A stretch of DNA of 64,000 nucleotides from Sphingomonas sp. ATCC 31555 (GCF_000282895.1 NZ_ALBQ01000032.1:1-64000), one strand, 5' to 3'; counted from the stretch's first letter, positions 45,336 through 53,520 are shown. Notes: generated by a model from the letters alone, not told the origin. Made by a program: numbers and translations.

Positions 45336-46444
45336 GCGGCGTCCTTGGCAAGTTGGGGGCGGGCGAGACCGGCGACGATGGCGAGCAGTTCGTCGACGCG
45401 GTGCGCGCAGCTGTGGCGGGTGCGGATCGTCTCAAGGCCATGGGCGACCAGCGAGGCGCGGAGATCGGCATCGTCGCGGAGCGCCGTGAGGTGGCGGGTC
45501 ATCTCGGCGCCGTCGCGGGCGACGAGATAGTCGGTGCCGGGGCGGAACAGATGCTCGGCATCCTCCCAAGGCGCCGAGACCAGCGGGATGCCGCAGGCCA
45601 GCGCCTCGAACACGCGGATGGTCGGGATGCCGGGGAGGATCGTCGCATAATAGCGGCGCGGCACATGCACGGTGGCGAGGTGCCGGGCCAAGATCTCGGG
45701 CGCGCGCGCATTGGGCGCCCAGCCATGGTAGCGCGCCCCGTGGCGGGCGAGCATGGCCTTGGCCTCGTCCGGATAGCGCACGCCGTAGATGTCGAGCGGC
45801 AGGTCGGCTTGCGCGGCAGGGCGGAAGAGGAACTGCTCCAGCTCCTCGGTCCGCTCGCCGTCGCCCCAGTTTCCGATCCAGACCAGGCCTTCGCGGCGGC
45901 CCTCTTCGGCCGGCGGCTGGAAGCGGCGAAGATCGGCGGCCTCGTGCCACACCCAGACGCGATTGCCCCAGCCCCAGCCGCGATAGACCTCGGCTAGGGT
46001 GTCGCCAAAGGCGAGCACGCCGTCATAGTCGTTCAGGTCATAAGCCTGCATCGCCGCCGGTTCGCTGACGGCGCGGTGATGGGTATCGTGGAAGAGCAGC
46101 GCGAAGCGGCCGCCCATGGCCCGGGCATGACCGATGCGGGCAACCAATTTGGGATCATTCCATTCGTGAACGATCACCAGATCGGCGTCTTCGATCATCT
46201 GCGACGGGCTGCACATCGAGGTGTAGGTGCAGGATTCCAGCTCGGGATAGGCGGTACGATAAGGCGCAAGCCCGTCCTCGCCGTGATCGGCCAGCAGGTT
46301 GGCGAGGCTCCAGGCGCCCTCCGGCTCCCACACCTTCACCTCATGGCCGCGCGCGATCAGCTCGCTGAGTATGCCGCGCAGGAAATGCGCGTTGCCATGG
46401 TTCCAGCATGAGGCGAGCGAATGGGTGAAATAGACGATCTTCAT
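45332..46444 (-). CDS. CgeB-like glycosyltransferase
   Basis: 370-residue GT-B-fold protein, starting at ATG 46444 (4-bp overlap with the upstream gene). The N-terminus KIVYFTHSLASCWNHGNAHF and the C-terminal IPTIRVFEALACGIPLVSAP are those of the CgeB-like group; EWNDPKLVARIGHAR and FHDTHHRAVSEP lie between. Open codons upstream of 46444 belong to the shadow of the neighbouring gene. It is probably one of three successive transferases building an oligosaccharide on a common acceptor. Confidence 0.87.
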   Translation of the reverse strand: MKIVYFTHSLASCWNHGNAHFLRGILSELIARGHEVKVWEPEGAWSLANLLADHGEDGLAPYRTAYPELESCTYTSMCSPSQMIEDADLVIVHEWNDPKLVARIGHARAMGGRFALLFHDTHHRAVSEPAAMQAYDLNDYDGVLAFGDTLAEVYRGWGWGNRVWVWHEAADLRRFQPPAEEGRREGLVWIGNWGDGERTEELEQFLFRPAAQADLPLDIYGVRYPDEAKAMLARHGARYHGWAPNARAPEILARHLATVHVPRRYYATILPGIPTIRVFEALACGIPLVSAPWEDAEHLFRPGTDYLVARDGAEMTRHLTALRDDADLRASLVAHGLETIRTRHSCAHRVDELLAIVAGLARPQLAKDAA

Positions 46445-47553
46445 GCCGCGACCTTTCCGGCGGGCGCTCGCTCGCTGAGGAGCTGGCGGTAGAGGATGAG
46501 CATGGCGTCGGCCATGCGGGCAGGCGTGTAGCGCAGCGCGCGCTCGGCGGCGGCGTCGCCCAGCTGGCCGCGCAGGGGCAGATCGCCGATCAATTGCTCG
46601 ATCGCGGCACGATAGGCATCGGCCTCGCACGGGGGGACGAACAGCGCCGCGCCGTCCCACAGCTCGCGGAACACGGGGATGTCGGCCAGCACCAGCGCAC
46701 AGCCGGCCGCAGCGGCTTCCAGTACGGCGAGCCCGAACGGTTCGAAGCATGCGGCGGACACGAAGATCGGCCGCGCCGCCAGTCGCCGCGCCAGGGCGTC
46801 GCTGTCCAGCTGGCCGAGCAGGTGCATGTTCGTCAGCCGCACGGTTTCGCCGTGCGGGCCGCGGGCGGCACCGGCGGCGTGGAAGGGGACAGTGAGCGCG
46901 CCGGCTACCTCGTCGAGCAGCTCGGCACCCTTCACCGAATCCCACAGCCGGCCGACCGTGAGCACGCAATCCTGCGCCGGCTGCTGCTTCGGCGTCACCA
47001 GCGGCGAGCGGCCATTGTGCACCACGGTGGGCGTTTGCCGCAGACCGTAATGCCGGCCGACGAACCGCGCATAGCCCGCGGAGGGCGCGACGACCCGGTC
47101 GGCAGCGTGCAGCCCTTCCTTGGTCAGCGCGCGGTGCCAACGAAAACCCCGGTCGAGCGGCGTACCCGGCCGTGCATGATGCCACCAGGTGGAGACACAG
47201 CCATGGGTGACCGCCAGCACCGGCACGCCGGGGGGCGCGGCGGCAGCCAAAGTGGGCATGTTGAGCTGAACCACGTCAACGGCATAGCTGCGAGAGAGGC
47301 GACTGATCTCAGCGCCGGCGGCAAGCACCGGGGCGGGGCCGTCACTCAGCCAGTCGAGCGGGAGATCGGTCTCGACGAAGATCGTGCCCGCGATCGCACT
47401 GGCCTCCGCTCGCTGCATGTCACTGGGCGGTGGGCCCATCTGCACCAGCACGATTTCGACACCCTGGGCGCTCAATGCAATCGCGAGGTCGATACTATAC
47501 TGCCACACGCCGCCGATCGTGTCGGTGGTCAGCAGCACGCGCATCCCGGTCAC
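46441..47553 (-). CDS. Glycosyltransferase family 4
   Basis: 370-residue GT4 enzyme. The N-terminal half has TDTIGGVWQYSIDLAIALSA and the acceptor-side VTHGCVSTWWHH; the C-terminal half has VGRLWDSVKGAELL and the donor-binding FEPFGLAVLEAAAAGCALV with the E-x7-E pair. It uses a retaining mechanism with an NDP-sugar donor. GTG 47553 overlaps the upstream SDR stop (GTGA); ATG 47544 is an alternative start. Confidence 0.92.
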   Translation of the reverse strand: MTGMRVLLTTDTIGGVWQYSIDLAIALSAQGVEIVLVQMGPPPSDMQRAEASAIAGTIFVETDLPLDWLSDGPAPVLAAGAEISRLSRSYAVDVVQLNMPTLAAAAPPGVPVLAVTHGCVSTWWHHARPGTPLDRGFRWHRALTKEGLHAADRVVAPSAGYARFVGRHYGLRQTPTVVHNGRSPLVTPKQQPAQDCVLTVGRLWDSVKGAELLDEVAGALTVPFHAAGAARGPHGETVRLTNMHLLGQLDSDALARRLAARPIFVSAACFEPFGLAVLEAAAAGCALVLADIPVFRELWDGAALFVPPCEADAYRAAIEQLIGDLPLRGQLGDAAAERALRYTPARMADAMLILYRQLLSERAPAGKVAA

Positions 47554-48635
47554 AAGGCCATCGCCTCGGCGGTTTCACGGCGAGGCGCGCGGGGCAAGGT
47601 GAGGCCGCGTTCCTCGCCCAGCCAGCGGGCCAGTGCGGTCACGCCATCCTGCCAGTGGGTGGGTGTGCCGAGTTCCAGCGTCTCCCGCGCCTTGCGGGTA
47701 TCGGCTACGAAGAAGCGCTGATCGCCCGCCCGCCAATCGTCGAAATGCAGGTCGAGCGGGCGCCCGGTGATCGCCGATACATGATCAAGCAGCGTGCGCA
47801 GGCTTACTGCATTGGCGGGACCGCCGCCGAGGTTGAACGCCTGGCCCGCGATCCGATCGATCCGCCGCCACGCCGCAAGATACGCATCCACGGCGTCGGA
47901 CACGTCGAGGATGTCGCGCACCTGGTGGCCGTCACCATAGAGAGTGATCGGCGAGCCTTCGAGTGCGCGAATCAGGAAATGGGCGACCCAGCCCTGATCC
48001 TCGGTTCCCATCTGGCGCTGGCCGTAGATGCAGCTCATCCGCAGCACCGCGGCGCGCAGGCCGTAGCTGCGGGCATAATCGAGCACATATTGATCGGCAG
48101 CGCCCTTCGAGCATCCATAAGGCGTGTGGAAATCGAGCGGACGGCCTTCGCCGATGCCGTGTGCCCGCACTGCCGGGTCGGTCGGCTGGTAGCCATTCTC
48201 GCCGAGATCGAAATCGAGATCGGCCAGATCGCCATAGACCTTGTTGGTCGAGGCGAAGATCACAGCGGGCGGGATTGCCGCCGTTCGAGCGGCTTCGAGC
48301 AGCGCGAAGGTGGAGGCGATGTTCACTTCGAAATCGCTGGTGGGATCAGTCAGGCTGGTCGTCACCGCCACCTGCGCCGCGAAGTGGAAGACCGCGCGGG
48401 CGGAGCGCACTGCTTCCACCAGCGTGGCTGTCTCGCGAATGTCGGCGATCAGCGGCCGGATGCGGTCGCCGTGGCGCGCTTGCAGCCAGGCAAGGTTGCG
48501 CTCCACACCCGGGCGGCGCAGCGCGTCGTAGATCACCACCGTCTCACCCTGCCGCGCGAGCCGATCGGCGAGGTTCGATCCGATGAAGCCGGCGCCGCCG
48601 GTAATCAGGATCGGGCGTTCGTCGCCGCCGTTCAT
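47550..48635 (-). CDS. NAD-dependent NDP-sugar epimerase, CDP-paratose-2-epimerase-like
   Basis: 361-residue extended SDR. The NAD site is LITGGAGFIGSN (about 10-21); catalytic Ser/Thr in FASTNKVYGDL and the Tyr-x3-Lys in HTPYGCSKGAADQ. The STNKVYGD form and the RMSCIYGQRQMGTEDQGWVA block are characteristic of the CDP-paratose/CDP-tyvelose epimerase branch, though the substrate could be another NDP-hexose. The start is ATG 48635, overlapping the previous stop by 4 bp. Confidence 0.87.
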   Translation of the reverse strand: MNGGDERPILITGGAGFIGSNLADRLARQGETVVIYDALRRPGVERNLAWLQARHGDRIRPLIADIRETATLVEAVRSARAVFHFAAQVAVTTSLTDPTSDFEVNIASTFALLEAARTAAIPPAVIFASTNKVYGDLADLDFDLGENGYQPTDPAVRAHGIGEGRPLDFHTPYGCSKGAADQYVLDYARSYGLRAAVLRMSCIYGQRQMGTEDQGWVAHFLIRALEGSPITLYGDGHQVRDILDVSDAVDAYLAAWRRIDRIAGQAFNLGGGPANAVSLRTLLDHVSAITGRPLDLHFDDWRAGDQRFFVADTRKARETLELGTPTHWQDGVTALARWLGEERGLTLPRAPRRETAEAMAL

Positions 48636-49747
48636 GCGACCAGACCCCGCTTTTCGAGCTCTGCCCGCGCCTGGGCCACGCGGTCTTCGGCGGTCTGCTG
48701 CTGCACCCAGTCGGCGAGCTCGGCGAGCCCGACTTCGAAATCCTGCCGCGCTTCGAACCCAAGCTTGTCGCGCGCGAGACTGGTGTCGCAGAAACAGTGG
48801 CGGATGTCGCCAACGCGGGCCTTTCCGACGATTTCCGGCGCTGCATCGTTGCGACCCATGGCGCGGGCAAGCGCTTCCGCGACTTGGGTTACCGAGCGAT
48901 CGTCGCCAGATCCGATATTGAAAGTCTGCCCGGCAGCCTGCGGCAACGTCAGCGCCTCGGCGAAGGCGCGGGCGACGTCGCTGACATGCACGAAGTCGCG
49001 ACGCTGCTCGCCATCCTCGAAGATCATCGGGCGCTGGCCGTTGAGCAGCCGCGAGGCGAAGATCGCCAGCACGCCGGTATACGGGTTCGAGAGCGCCTGG
49101 CCGGGACCATAGACGTTGAACAGCCGCAGGCACGTCGTCTCGATGCCATAGGGCGCGCCCATGATGTGGGTGGTGCGTTCCTGCACATATTTGTTGAGCG
49201 CGTAGATCGAGGCGAGGCTCGGGCGCTTCCATTCGGGGGTGGCGACCGGTTCGAGCGGGCGGTCCTGGGAATCGAGCGGGTTCCACTGCTGCTGACCGTC
49301 GCGGACGATGCCGCGCTCTGCATTCTCGACGAGCGCGCCGTCTGCATCGCGATACAGGCCTTCGCCATAGATGCTCATCGAGGAAGCGGTAACGACGCGG
49401 CGTACGGGCTTGTCGATCAGGCGCTCGAACAACACGGCCGTGCCGACATCGTTGGCGGAGGTGTAGCGTTCGACTTCGTACATCGACTGGCCGACGCCAA
49501 CTTCAGCCGCGAGGTGAATCACGCTGTCCACGCCGTCCAGGGCACGCGCCACTGCATCGCCATCGCGCACATCGGCGCGGATAAGTTCGACTTCCTGATC
49601 AAGTGCTTCGGGCCGCTCGCGGTCACCGTGCACCTGTTCCAGCATCGAATCGAGTACACGCACCGTGTGGCCCCGGCGGAGGAGTTCAGCCGAAACCTGA
49701 CAACCGATGAACCCCGCACCGCCCGTAACGAGCACCTTTTCTGCCAT
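48632..49747 (-). CDS. NAD-dependent NDP-sugar epimerase, dTDP-L-rhamnose-4-epimerase-like
   Basis: 371-residue extended SDR and first main gene of the minus-strand operon. The NAD site is VTGGAGFIGCQV (7-18); the active site is SSMSIYGEGLY and YALNKYVQE. The long insert after GEGLY and the ETTCLRLFNVYGPGQAL block resemble the WbiB-type dTDP-6-deoxy-L-talose/rhamnose 4-epimerases. The start is ATG 49747 with AGGAAAG about ten bases upstream. A short leader ORF with a stronger ribosome-binding site overlaps its first 62 bases in another frame. Confidence 0.87.
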   Translation of the reverse strand: MAEKVLVTGGAGFIGCQVSAELLRRGHTVRVLDSMLEQVHGDRERPEALDQEVELIRADVRDGDAVARALDGVDSVIHLAAEVGVGQSMYEVERYTSANDVGTAVLFERLIDKPVRRVVTASSMSIYGEGLYRDADGALVENAERGIVRDGQQQWNPLDSQDRPLEPVATPEWKRPSLASIYALNKYVQERTTHIMGAPYGIETTCLRLFNVYGPGQALSNPYTGVLAIFASRLLNGQRPMIFEDGEQRRDFVHVSDVARAFAEALTLPQAAGQTFNIGSGDDRSVTQVAEALARAMGRNDAAPEIVGKARVGDIRHCFCDTSLARDKLGFEARQDFEVGLAELADWVQQQTAEDRVAQARAELEKRGLVA

Positions 49748-49850
49748 GTCGACGCTTTCCTGCCTTGAAAACTAACCTGAGTAAGTCGTGACAGAGATGT
49801 GACTTGCTAGTGGGTCCATCTGTCATCGAAACAAACAGCTTCTTCTTCAT
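49686..49850 (-). CDS. Possible leader peptide overlapping the first operon gene
   Basis: 54-codon ORF starting at ATG 49850 with MKKKLFVSMT. It has a perfect AGGAGG (49857-49862) six bases upstream, the strongest ribosome-binding site in the region, far better than that of the epimerase gene it overlaps. It ends at 49686, 62 bases inside the epimerase gene, in a different frame. The C-terminal half (KRRHGRKGARYGR) is only the shadow of the epimerase start, so the peptide itself may not matter; translating it may control access to the epimerase start. Confidence 0.45.
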   Translation of the reverse strand: MKKKLFVSMTDGPTSKSHLCHDLLRLVFKAGKRRHGRKGARYGRCGVHRLSGFG

Positions 49851-49866
49851 CTTGTTCCTCCTGATT

Positions 49867-49903
49867 GTTACGTAACGACAAAAATACATATCACTGAATA
49901 TGT
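49867..49903. promoter_or_regulatory. Palindromes in the divergent control region
   Basis: GTTACGTAAC (49867-49876) is a perfect 10-bp palindrome, and ACATAT-N6-ATATGT (49886-49903) a perfect 6+6 inverted repeat. Both sit in a strongly AT-rich stretch upstream of the minus-strand leader ORF. They are good candidates for a dedicated regulator of the sugar operon. Confidence 0.4.
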
Positions 49904-49923
49904 GAAGATAATTTAAGTTAAGT

Positions 49924-49949
49924 GGAACTATTCGGTTTCGGCAGTCGTT
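49924..49949 (+). promoter_or_regulatory. Sigma-EcfG general-stress promoter of the inositol operon
   Basis: GGAAC (49924-49928), 17 bp, CGTT (49946-49949): an exact match to the alphaproteobacterial EcfG consensus GGAAC-N16/17-CGTT. The -10 ends 43 bp before the phosphatase start codon, leaving a normal leader. It implies PhyR-NepR-EcfG control of the four-gene operon that ends with inositol-phosphate synthase. Confidence 0.75.
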
Positions 49950-49992
49950 ACGGAAGCATCTAAGTTGATGCTGATAGGCTGCAAACCTGCTG

Positions 49993-50592
49993 ATGACTGC
50001 AAAAGTACATTTGATCCGACACGGCGCGCACGACGATGTCGGCCATGTGCTGAGCGGTCGAAGCGCGCGATCACCGCTTTCCGCTGTGGGGCAGGCGCAG
50101 GCGCAGTGGCTTGCCGCCCATTTTGCCCGTGAGGCATCGATTGACGCGATCCACTGCAGCCCGCGTGAACGGACCCGCGCGACGGCGGATATCATCGCTG
50201 CGCGCGTCGGTGCCGATGTGCAGGTGGTGGAAGCGCTGGACGAAATCGATTTCGGTGAATGGACCGGTCGCAGCTTCGATACGCTGGAGCAGGATCCAGC
50301 CTGGCACGAATGGAACTGCAATCGCGCCGGCGCTCGGCCGCCCCACGGGGAAGGGATGGCGGATGCTACCGCGCGCGCCGTGGGGCATATCGATGCGCTG
50401 GTGCGGGGTGGCTGGGGTGGCACGCTCCTCTGTGTCAGCCACTGCGACATCATTCGGGGCGTCGTCGCCCATTATCTCGGGCTGGGCCTTGATCGCCTGC
50501 TCGCCTTCGACGTGGATCCCGGATCGGTCAGCACGCTGCTGATCGGCGGCTGGGGTTCGCGCCTGCTCAAGCTCAATGGGGGACAGGAATGA
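49993..50592 (+). CDS. Histidine phosphatase superfamily protein
   Basis: 199-residue phosphoglycerate-mutase-like phosphatase. The catalytic RHG motif gives His10, Glu84 is the likely proton donor (ALDEIDFGEW), and SHCD contains the second histidine, His150. Family members act on CobP-type, sugar or other small phosphates. As first gene of an operon ending in inositol-1-phosphate synthase, dephosphorylation of an inositol or sugar phosphate is the natural guess, but this is inference. Its stop overlaps the next start (ATGA). Confidence 0.88.
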   Translation: MTAKVHLIRHGAHDDVGHVLSGRSARSPLSAVGQAQAQWLAAHFAREASIDAIHCSPRERTRATADIIAARVGADVQVVEALDEIDFGEWTGRSFDTLEQDPAWHEWNCNRAGARPPHGEGMADATARAVGHIDALVRGGWGGTLLCVSHCDIIRGVVAHYLGLGLDRLLAFDVDPGSVSTLLIGGWGSRLLKLNGGQE

Positions 50593-51398
50593 GAAACCTA
50601 GCAGCCGCGCGGCCCGCGCCGGCGGAAGACCTGCGCGCGCGCATCGATGCGCTGGGGCCGTGGTTCCAGAACATCCGCATCGATGGAGTGGAGACGGCGC
50701 CGGACCATTTCCTCGGCGATTATCCCGCCTTCAAGTTCGCGCGCTTCGCCGGTGCGCTGCCGGAGGATCTGGAAGGGCGCTCGGTCCTCGATATCGGCTG
50801 CAATGCGGGCTTCTATTCGTTCGAGATGAAGCGGCGCGGGGCGGGCGAGGTGCTCGGCATCGACAGCGACGAGCGCTATCTGGCGCAGGCGCGCTTCGCG
50901 GCCGAGGCGCTCGGCTACGACGATGTCCGCTTCGATAACCGCTCGGTCTATGACGTGGCCGCGCTCGGACGGCGGTTCGACATCGTGATCTTCATGGGCG
51001 TGCTCTATCACCTGCGCCATCCCTTGCTGGCGCTGGACCTGATCCGCGAACATGTCGCGGGCGAGTATATGCTGTTCCAGACGATGCAGCAGGGGTCGGA
51101 CGCGATCGCCGAGGTGCCGGAGGATCATCCCTTCCACATGCCCGGCACCTTCGATCCGCCGCATTATTTCAACGATCCCGGCTATCCCAAGCTGCACTTC
51201 ATCGAGCGGCAGTTCGCAAACGACTGGACCAACTGGTGGGCACCCAACGCGGCGGCCAGCCAGGCCATGCTGCGCGCGGCAGGCTTCACGATCGAGGCGA
51301 ACCCGGAGTCCGAAGTCTATTGGTGCCGCGTCGCCGACGTGCCCTATGCGGAATACGGCCCCGCCGCGGTCTATCCGGCCAAGGGAGGCGCCGCATGA
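50589..51398 (+). CDS. SAM-dependent methyltransferase, CmoB-like fold
   Basis: 269-residue methyltransferase. The SAM-binding motif I is VLDIGCNAGFYS (66-77), followed by GEVLGIDSDERYL and IVIFMGVLYHLRHP. The N-terminal PWFQNIRIDGV and the tail WWAPNAAASQAMLRAAGF resemble the CmoB/DUF1698 branch, which mostly modifies tRNA in E. coli; the context here points instead to a sugar or cyclitol O-methyltransferase. It overlaps both neighbours by 4 bp. Confidence 0.85.
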   Translation: MRNLAAARPAPAEDLRARIDALGPWFQNIRIDGVETAPDHFLGDYPAFKFARFAGALPEDLEGRSVLDIGCNAGFYSFEMKRRGAGEVLGIDSDERYLAQARFAAEALGYDDVRFDNRSVYDVAALGRRFDIVIFMGVLYHLRHPLLALDLIREHVAGEYMLFQTMQQGSDAIAEVPEDHPFHMPGTFDPPHYFNDPGYPKLHFIERQFANDWTNWWAPNAAASQAMLRAAGFTIEANPESEVYWCRVADVPYAEYGPAAVYPAKGGAA

Positions 51399-52396
51399 TC
51401 GAAGCGGCGATGCTCTGGAACGAGCCCAACAACAAGTCGCACTGGGATCCCGCGATCGATCCCGATTGGTCGATGTTCGCGGAGCATGTGATCGCGGCCG
51501 GGAACGCGATCCGCGCGGTGAACCCCACGCTGCCCCGCGTGCTCGGCGGCATGTCGCCGATCGACCCGCACTGGTTGCGGCGAATGGAAGCGCATGGCGC
51601 GCTCGATGCCGTCGACGTGGTGGCCGTGCATGGCTTTCCGCTCGACTGGAACCTGTGGCCGCTCTCCGCCTGGCCGGACAAGATCGCCGAGATCCAGGCC
51701 GTCACAGACAAGCCGGTCTGGGTCACCGAGGTGGGCGTCAGCTCGTTCGGCGCCGAGGAAGTACAGGAATTCGGCCTGCGCCGCACTGTAGAGCTGCTGC
51801 GTGGGCGTGCCGAGCGCGTCTTCTGGTACTCGCTGTTCGACCTGCCGACCAGCTGGGGCGCCGAGACCCGCCACCGCGAGGCGGAAGGCTCCTCCTATTA
51901 CCGCCATTTCTACCTCGGCCTGATCCGCGAGGACGGCACGCCGAAGCCTGCGCTCGACGTCTATGCGGAGCATGCCGCCGACGTGGGGCTGATGCAGTGG
52001 TTCCATTTCCACGATCCGCGGCTGGACGAGGCGGTGGCGTGGATGAAGCGGCTCGGCACGCGGCGCATCCGCACCGGGCTCAGCTGGGCGGACAGCTTCC
52101 GCGAAAATGCGCTCGACTGGTTCGATCGGCAGATGGAAGCGCTGGCGGATTTCGACGTCACCGTCACCTTCTGTTTCACGCCCGAGCATCTCGGCATCGC
52201 GCCGCACCACACCAGCCCGGCGCGCGATCCGCAGGCCTTTGCCGATTTCTGCGGCTGGATGATCGATCGCTATGCCGGCACCGCCACCGTGGCGGCGCCC
52301 GCCGCGCCCGTGATGCTGGCCACCAGCCAGCCCGAGCTCAACCCTTTGCTGTTCAACCGCGACGAGCGTCTCGCCGCCGAGAGGAGGTCCGCCTGA
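51395..52396 (+). CDS. Clan-A glycoside hydrolase with apparently circularly permuted TIM barrel
   Basis: 333-residue protein related to GH39/beta-xylosidase-like enzymes. The strand-4 motif LWNEPN, normally near residue 150, is at residues 7-12 (acid/base Glu10). Strands 5-8 follow in order: RVLGGMSP, VDVVAVHGFP, PVWVTEVGVSS (nucleophile Glu112) and RVFWYSLFD, then the usual end-of-barrel phrase GLIREDGTPKPALDVYAE. After that come sequences expected before strand 4: AVAWMKRLGTRRIRTGLSWAD, VTVTFCFTPEHLG and FADFCGWMIDRYAG. No signal peptide, so it acts in the cytosol. Start ATG 51395 overlaps the methyltransferase stop. Confidence 0.8.
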   Translation: MIEAAMLWNEPNNKSHWDPAIDPDWSMFAEHVIAAGNAIRAVNPTLPRVLGGMSPIDPHWLRRMEAHGALDAVDVVAVHGFPLDWNLWPLSAWPDKIAEIQAVTDKPVWVTEVGVSSFGAEEVQEFGLRRTVELLRGRAERVFWYSLFDLPTSWGAETRHREAEGSSYYRHFYLGLIREDGTPKPALDVYAEHAADVGLMQWFHFHDPRLDEAVAWMKRLGTRRIRTGLSWADSFRENALDWFDRQMEALADFDVTVTFCFTPEHLGIAPHHTSPARDPQAFADFCGWMIDRYAGTATVAAPAAPVMLATSQPELNPLLFNRDERLAAERRSA

Positions 52397-53502
52397 TGCT
52401 GTCCCCAGACCGCCATGCCATTAATGTCGCGCTCGTGGGTGTCGGCAATTGTTCCAGCTCGCTCGTCCAGGGAATCGAGCATTACCGCGCGGGTGCCAAC
52501 GACATGGTCGGGCTGATGCACCCGGAGCTGGGCGGCTATGCCCCCAGCGACATCCGGGTCGTCGCCGCCTGGGATGTGGACAGCCGAAAGGTGGGGCAGG
52601 ATGTCGCCGAGGCGATCTTCGCCAAGCCCAACTGCACCGCGGTGTTCTGCGAGGAAGTGCGGCACACCGGTGCAAAGGTCCGGATGGGCAAGGTGCTGGA
52701 CGGCGTCGCCGATCACATGGCTAACTATGCGCCGGAGCGTACCTTCCTGCTCGGGGATGGCGCGGAGCCGAGCAAGGCCGAGGTGGTCCAGGCACTGCGC
52801 GATACCAACACGCATGTGCTGATGAACTATCTGCCGGTTGGCTCGCAGGCGGCAACCGAATTCTACGCCGAATGCGCGCTCGAAGCCGGGGTGGCGTTCG
52901 TCAACAACATCCCGGTGTTCATCGCCAGCAATCCCGAATGGGCGGCGCGGTTCGAAGCGGCGGGCGTGCCGATCATCGGCGACGACATCAAGGCCCAGCT
53001 GGGGGCGACGATTGTCCACCGCGTGCTAACCGACCTGTTCCGCAAGCGCGGCGTCAAGCTGGAGCGGACCTACCAGCTCAACACCGGCGGCAACACCGAC
53101 TTCCTCAACATGCTCAACCGCACCCGGCTGGCATCGAAGAAGGAATCGAAGACCGAGGCGGTGCAGTCGGTCGCCGAGAGCCGGCTGGAGGACGAGAACA
53201 TCCATGTCGGCCCCAGCGACTATGTCGCGTGGCAGAACGACAACAAGATCTGCTTCCTGCGCATGGAAGGGCAGATGTTCGGTGGGGTGCCGATGAACCT
53301 CGAGCTCCGCCTCTCGGTGGAGGACAGCCCCAACAGCGCGGGCGTGGCGATCGACATGATCCGCTGCGCCAAGCTGGCGCGCGACCGGGGGCTGGCGGGG
53401 GCGATCCTTCCGGCCTCGGCATGGTTCTGCAAGCACCCGCCCCAGCAGATGACCGACGATGCTGCATATGAGGCGGTGGAAGCATTCATCGCGGGGAAGT
53501 GA
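52396..53502 (+). CDS. ino1: myo-Inositol-1-phosphate synthase
   Basis: 368-residue NAD-dependent enzyme that converts glucose 6-phosphate to 1L-myo-inositol 1-phosphate. The NAD site is VALVGVGNCSSSLVQGI (11-27); NYLPVGSQ, GDDIKAQLGATI and NTGGNTDFLNM are conserved active-site blocks. The length and motifs match the compact actinobacterial/archaeal type rather than the eukaryotic one. The start is ATG 52396 with AGGAGG upstream, overlapping the previous stop by one base. It ends the operon, just before a hairpin terminator. Most alphaproteobacteria lack inositol synthesis, so this gene defines the locus. Confidence 0.95.
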   Translation: MLSPDRHAINVALVGVGNCSSSLVQGIEHYRAGANDMVGLMHPELGGYAPSDIRVVAAWDVDSRKVGQDVAEAIFAKPNCTAVFCEEVRHTGAKVRMGKVLDGVADHMANYAPERTFLLGDGAEPSKAEVVQALRDTNTHVLMNYLPVGSQAATEFYAECALEAGVAFVNNIPVFIASNPEWAARFEAAGVPIIGDDIKAQLGATIVHRVLTDLFRKRGVKLERTYQLNTGGNTDFLNMLNRTRLASKKESKTEAVQSVAESRLEDENIHVGPSDYVAWQNDNKICFLRMEGQMFGGVPMNLELRLSVEDSPNSAGVAIDMIRCAKLARDRGLAGAILPASAWFCKHPPQQMTDDAAYEAVEAFIAGK

Positions 53503-53520
53503 GGGTGGCGGGCACCCAAA

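Noticed and set aside
51052..53502. A long 816-codon frame running across the methyltransferase, glycosidase and ino1 genes.
   Set aside because: Only its last 368 codons (ino1) are real; the earlier part is Arg/Pro-rich out-of-frame translation of two well-supported genes, open only because of high GC.
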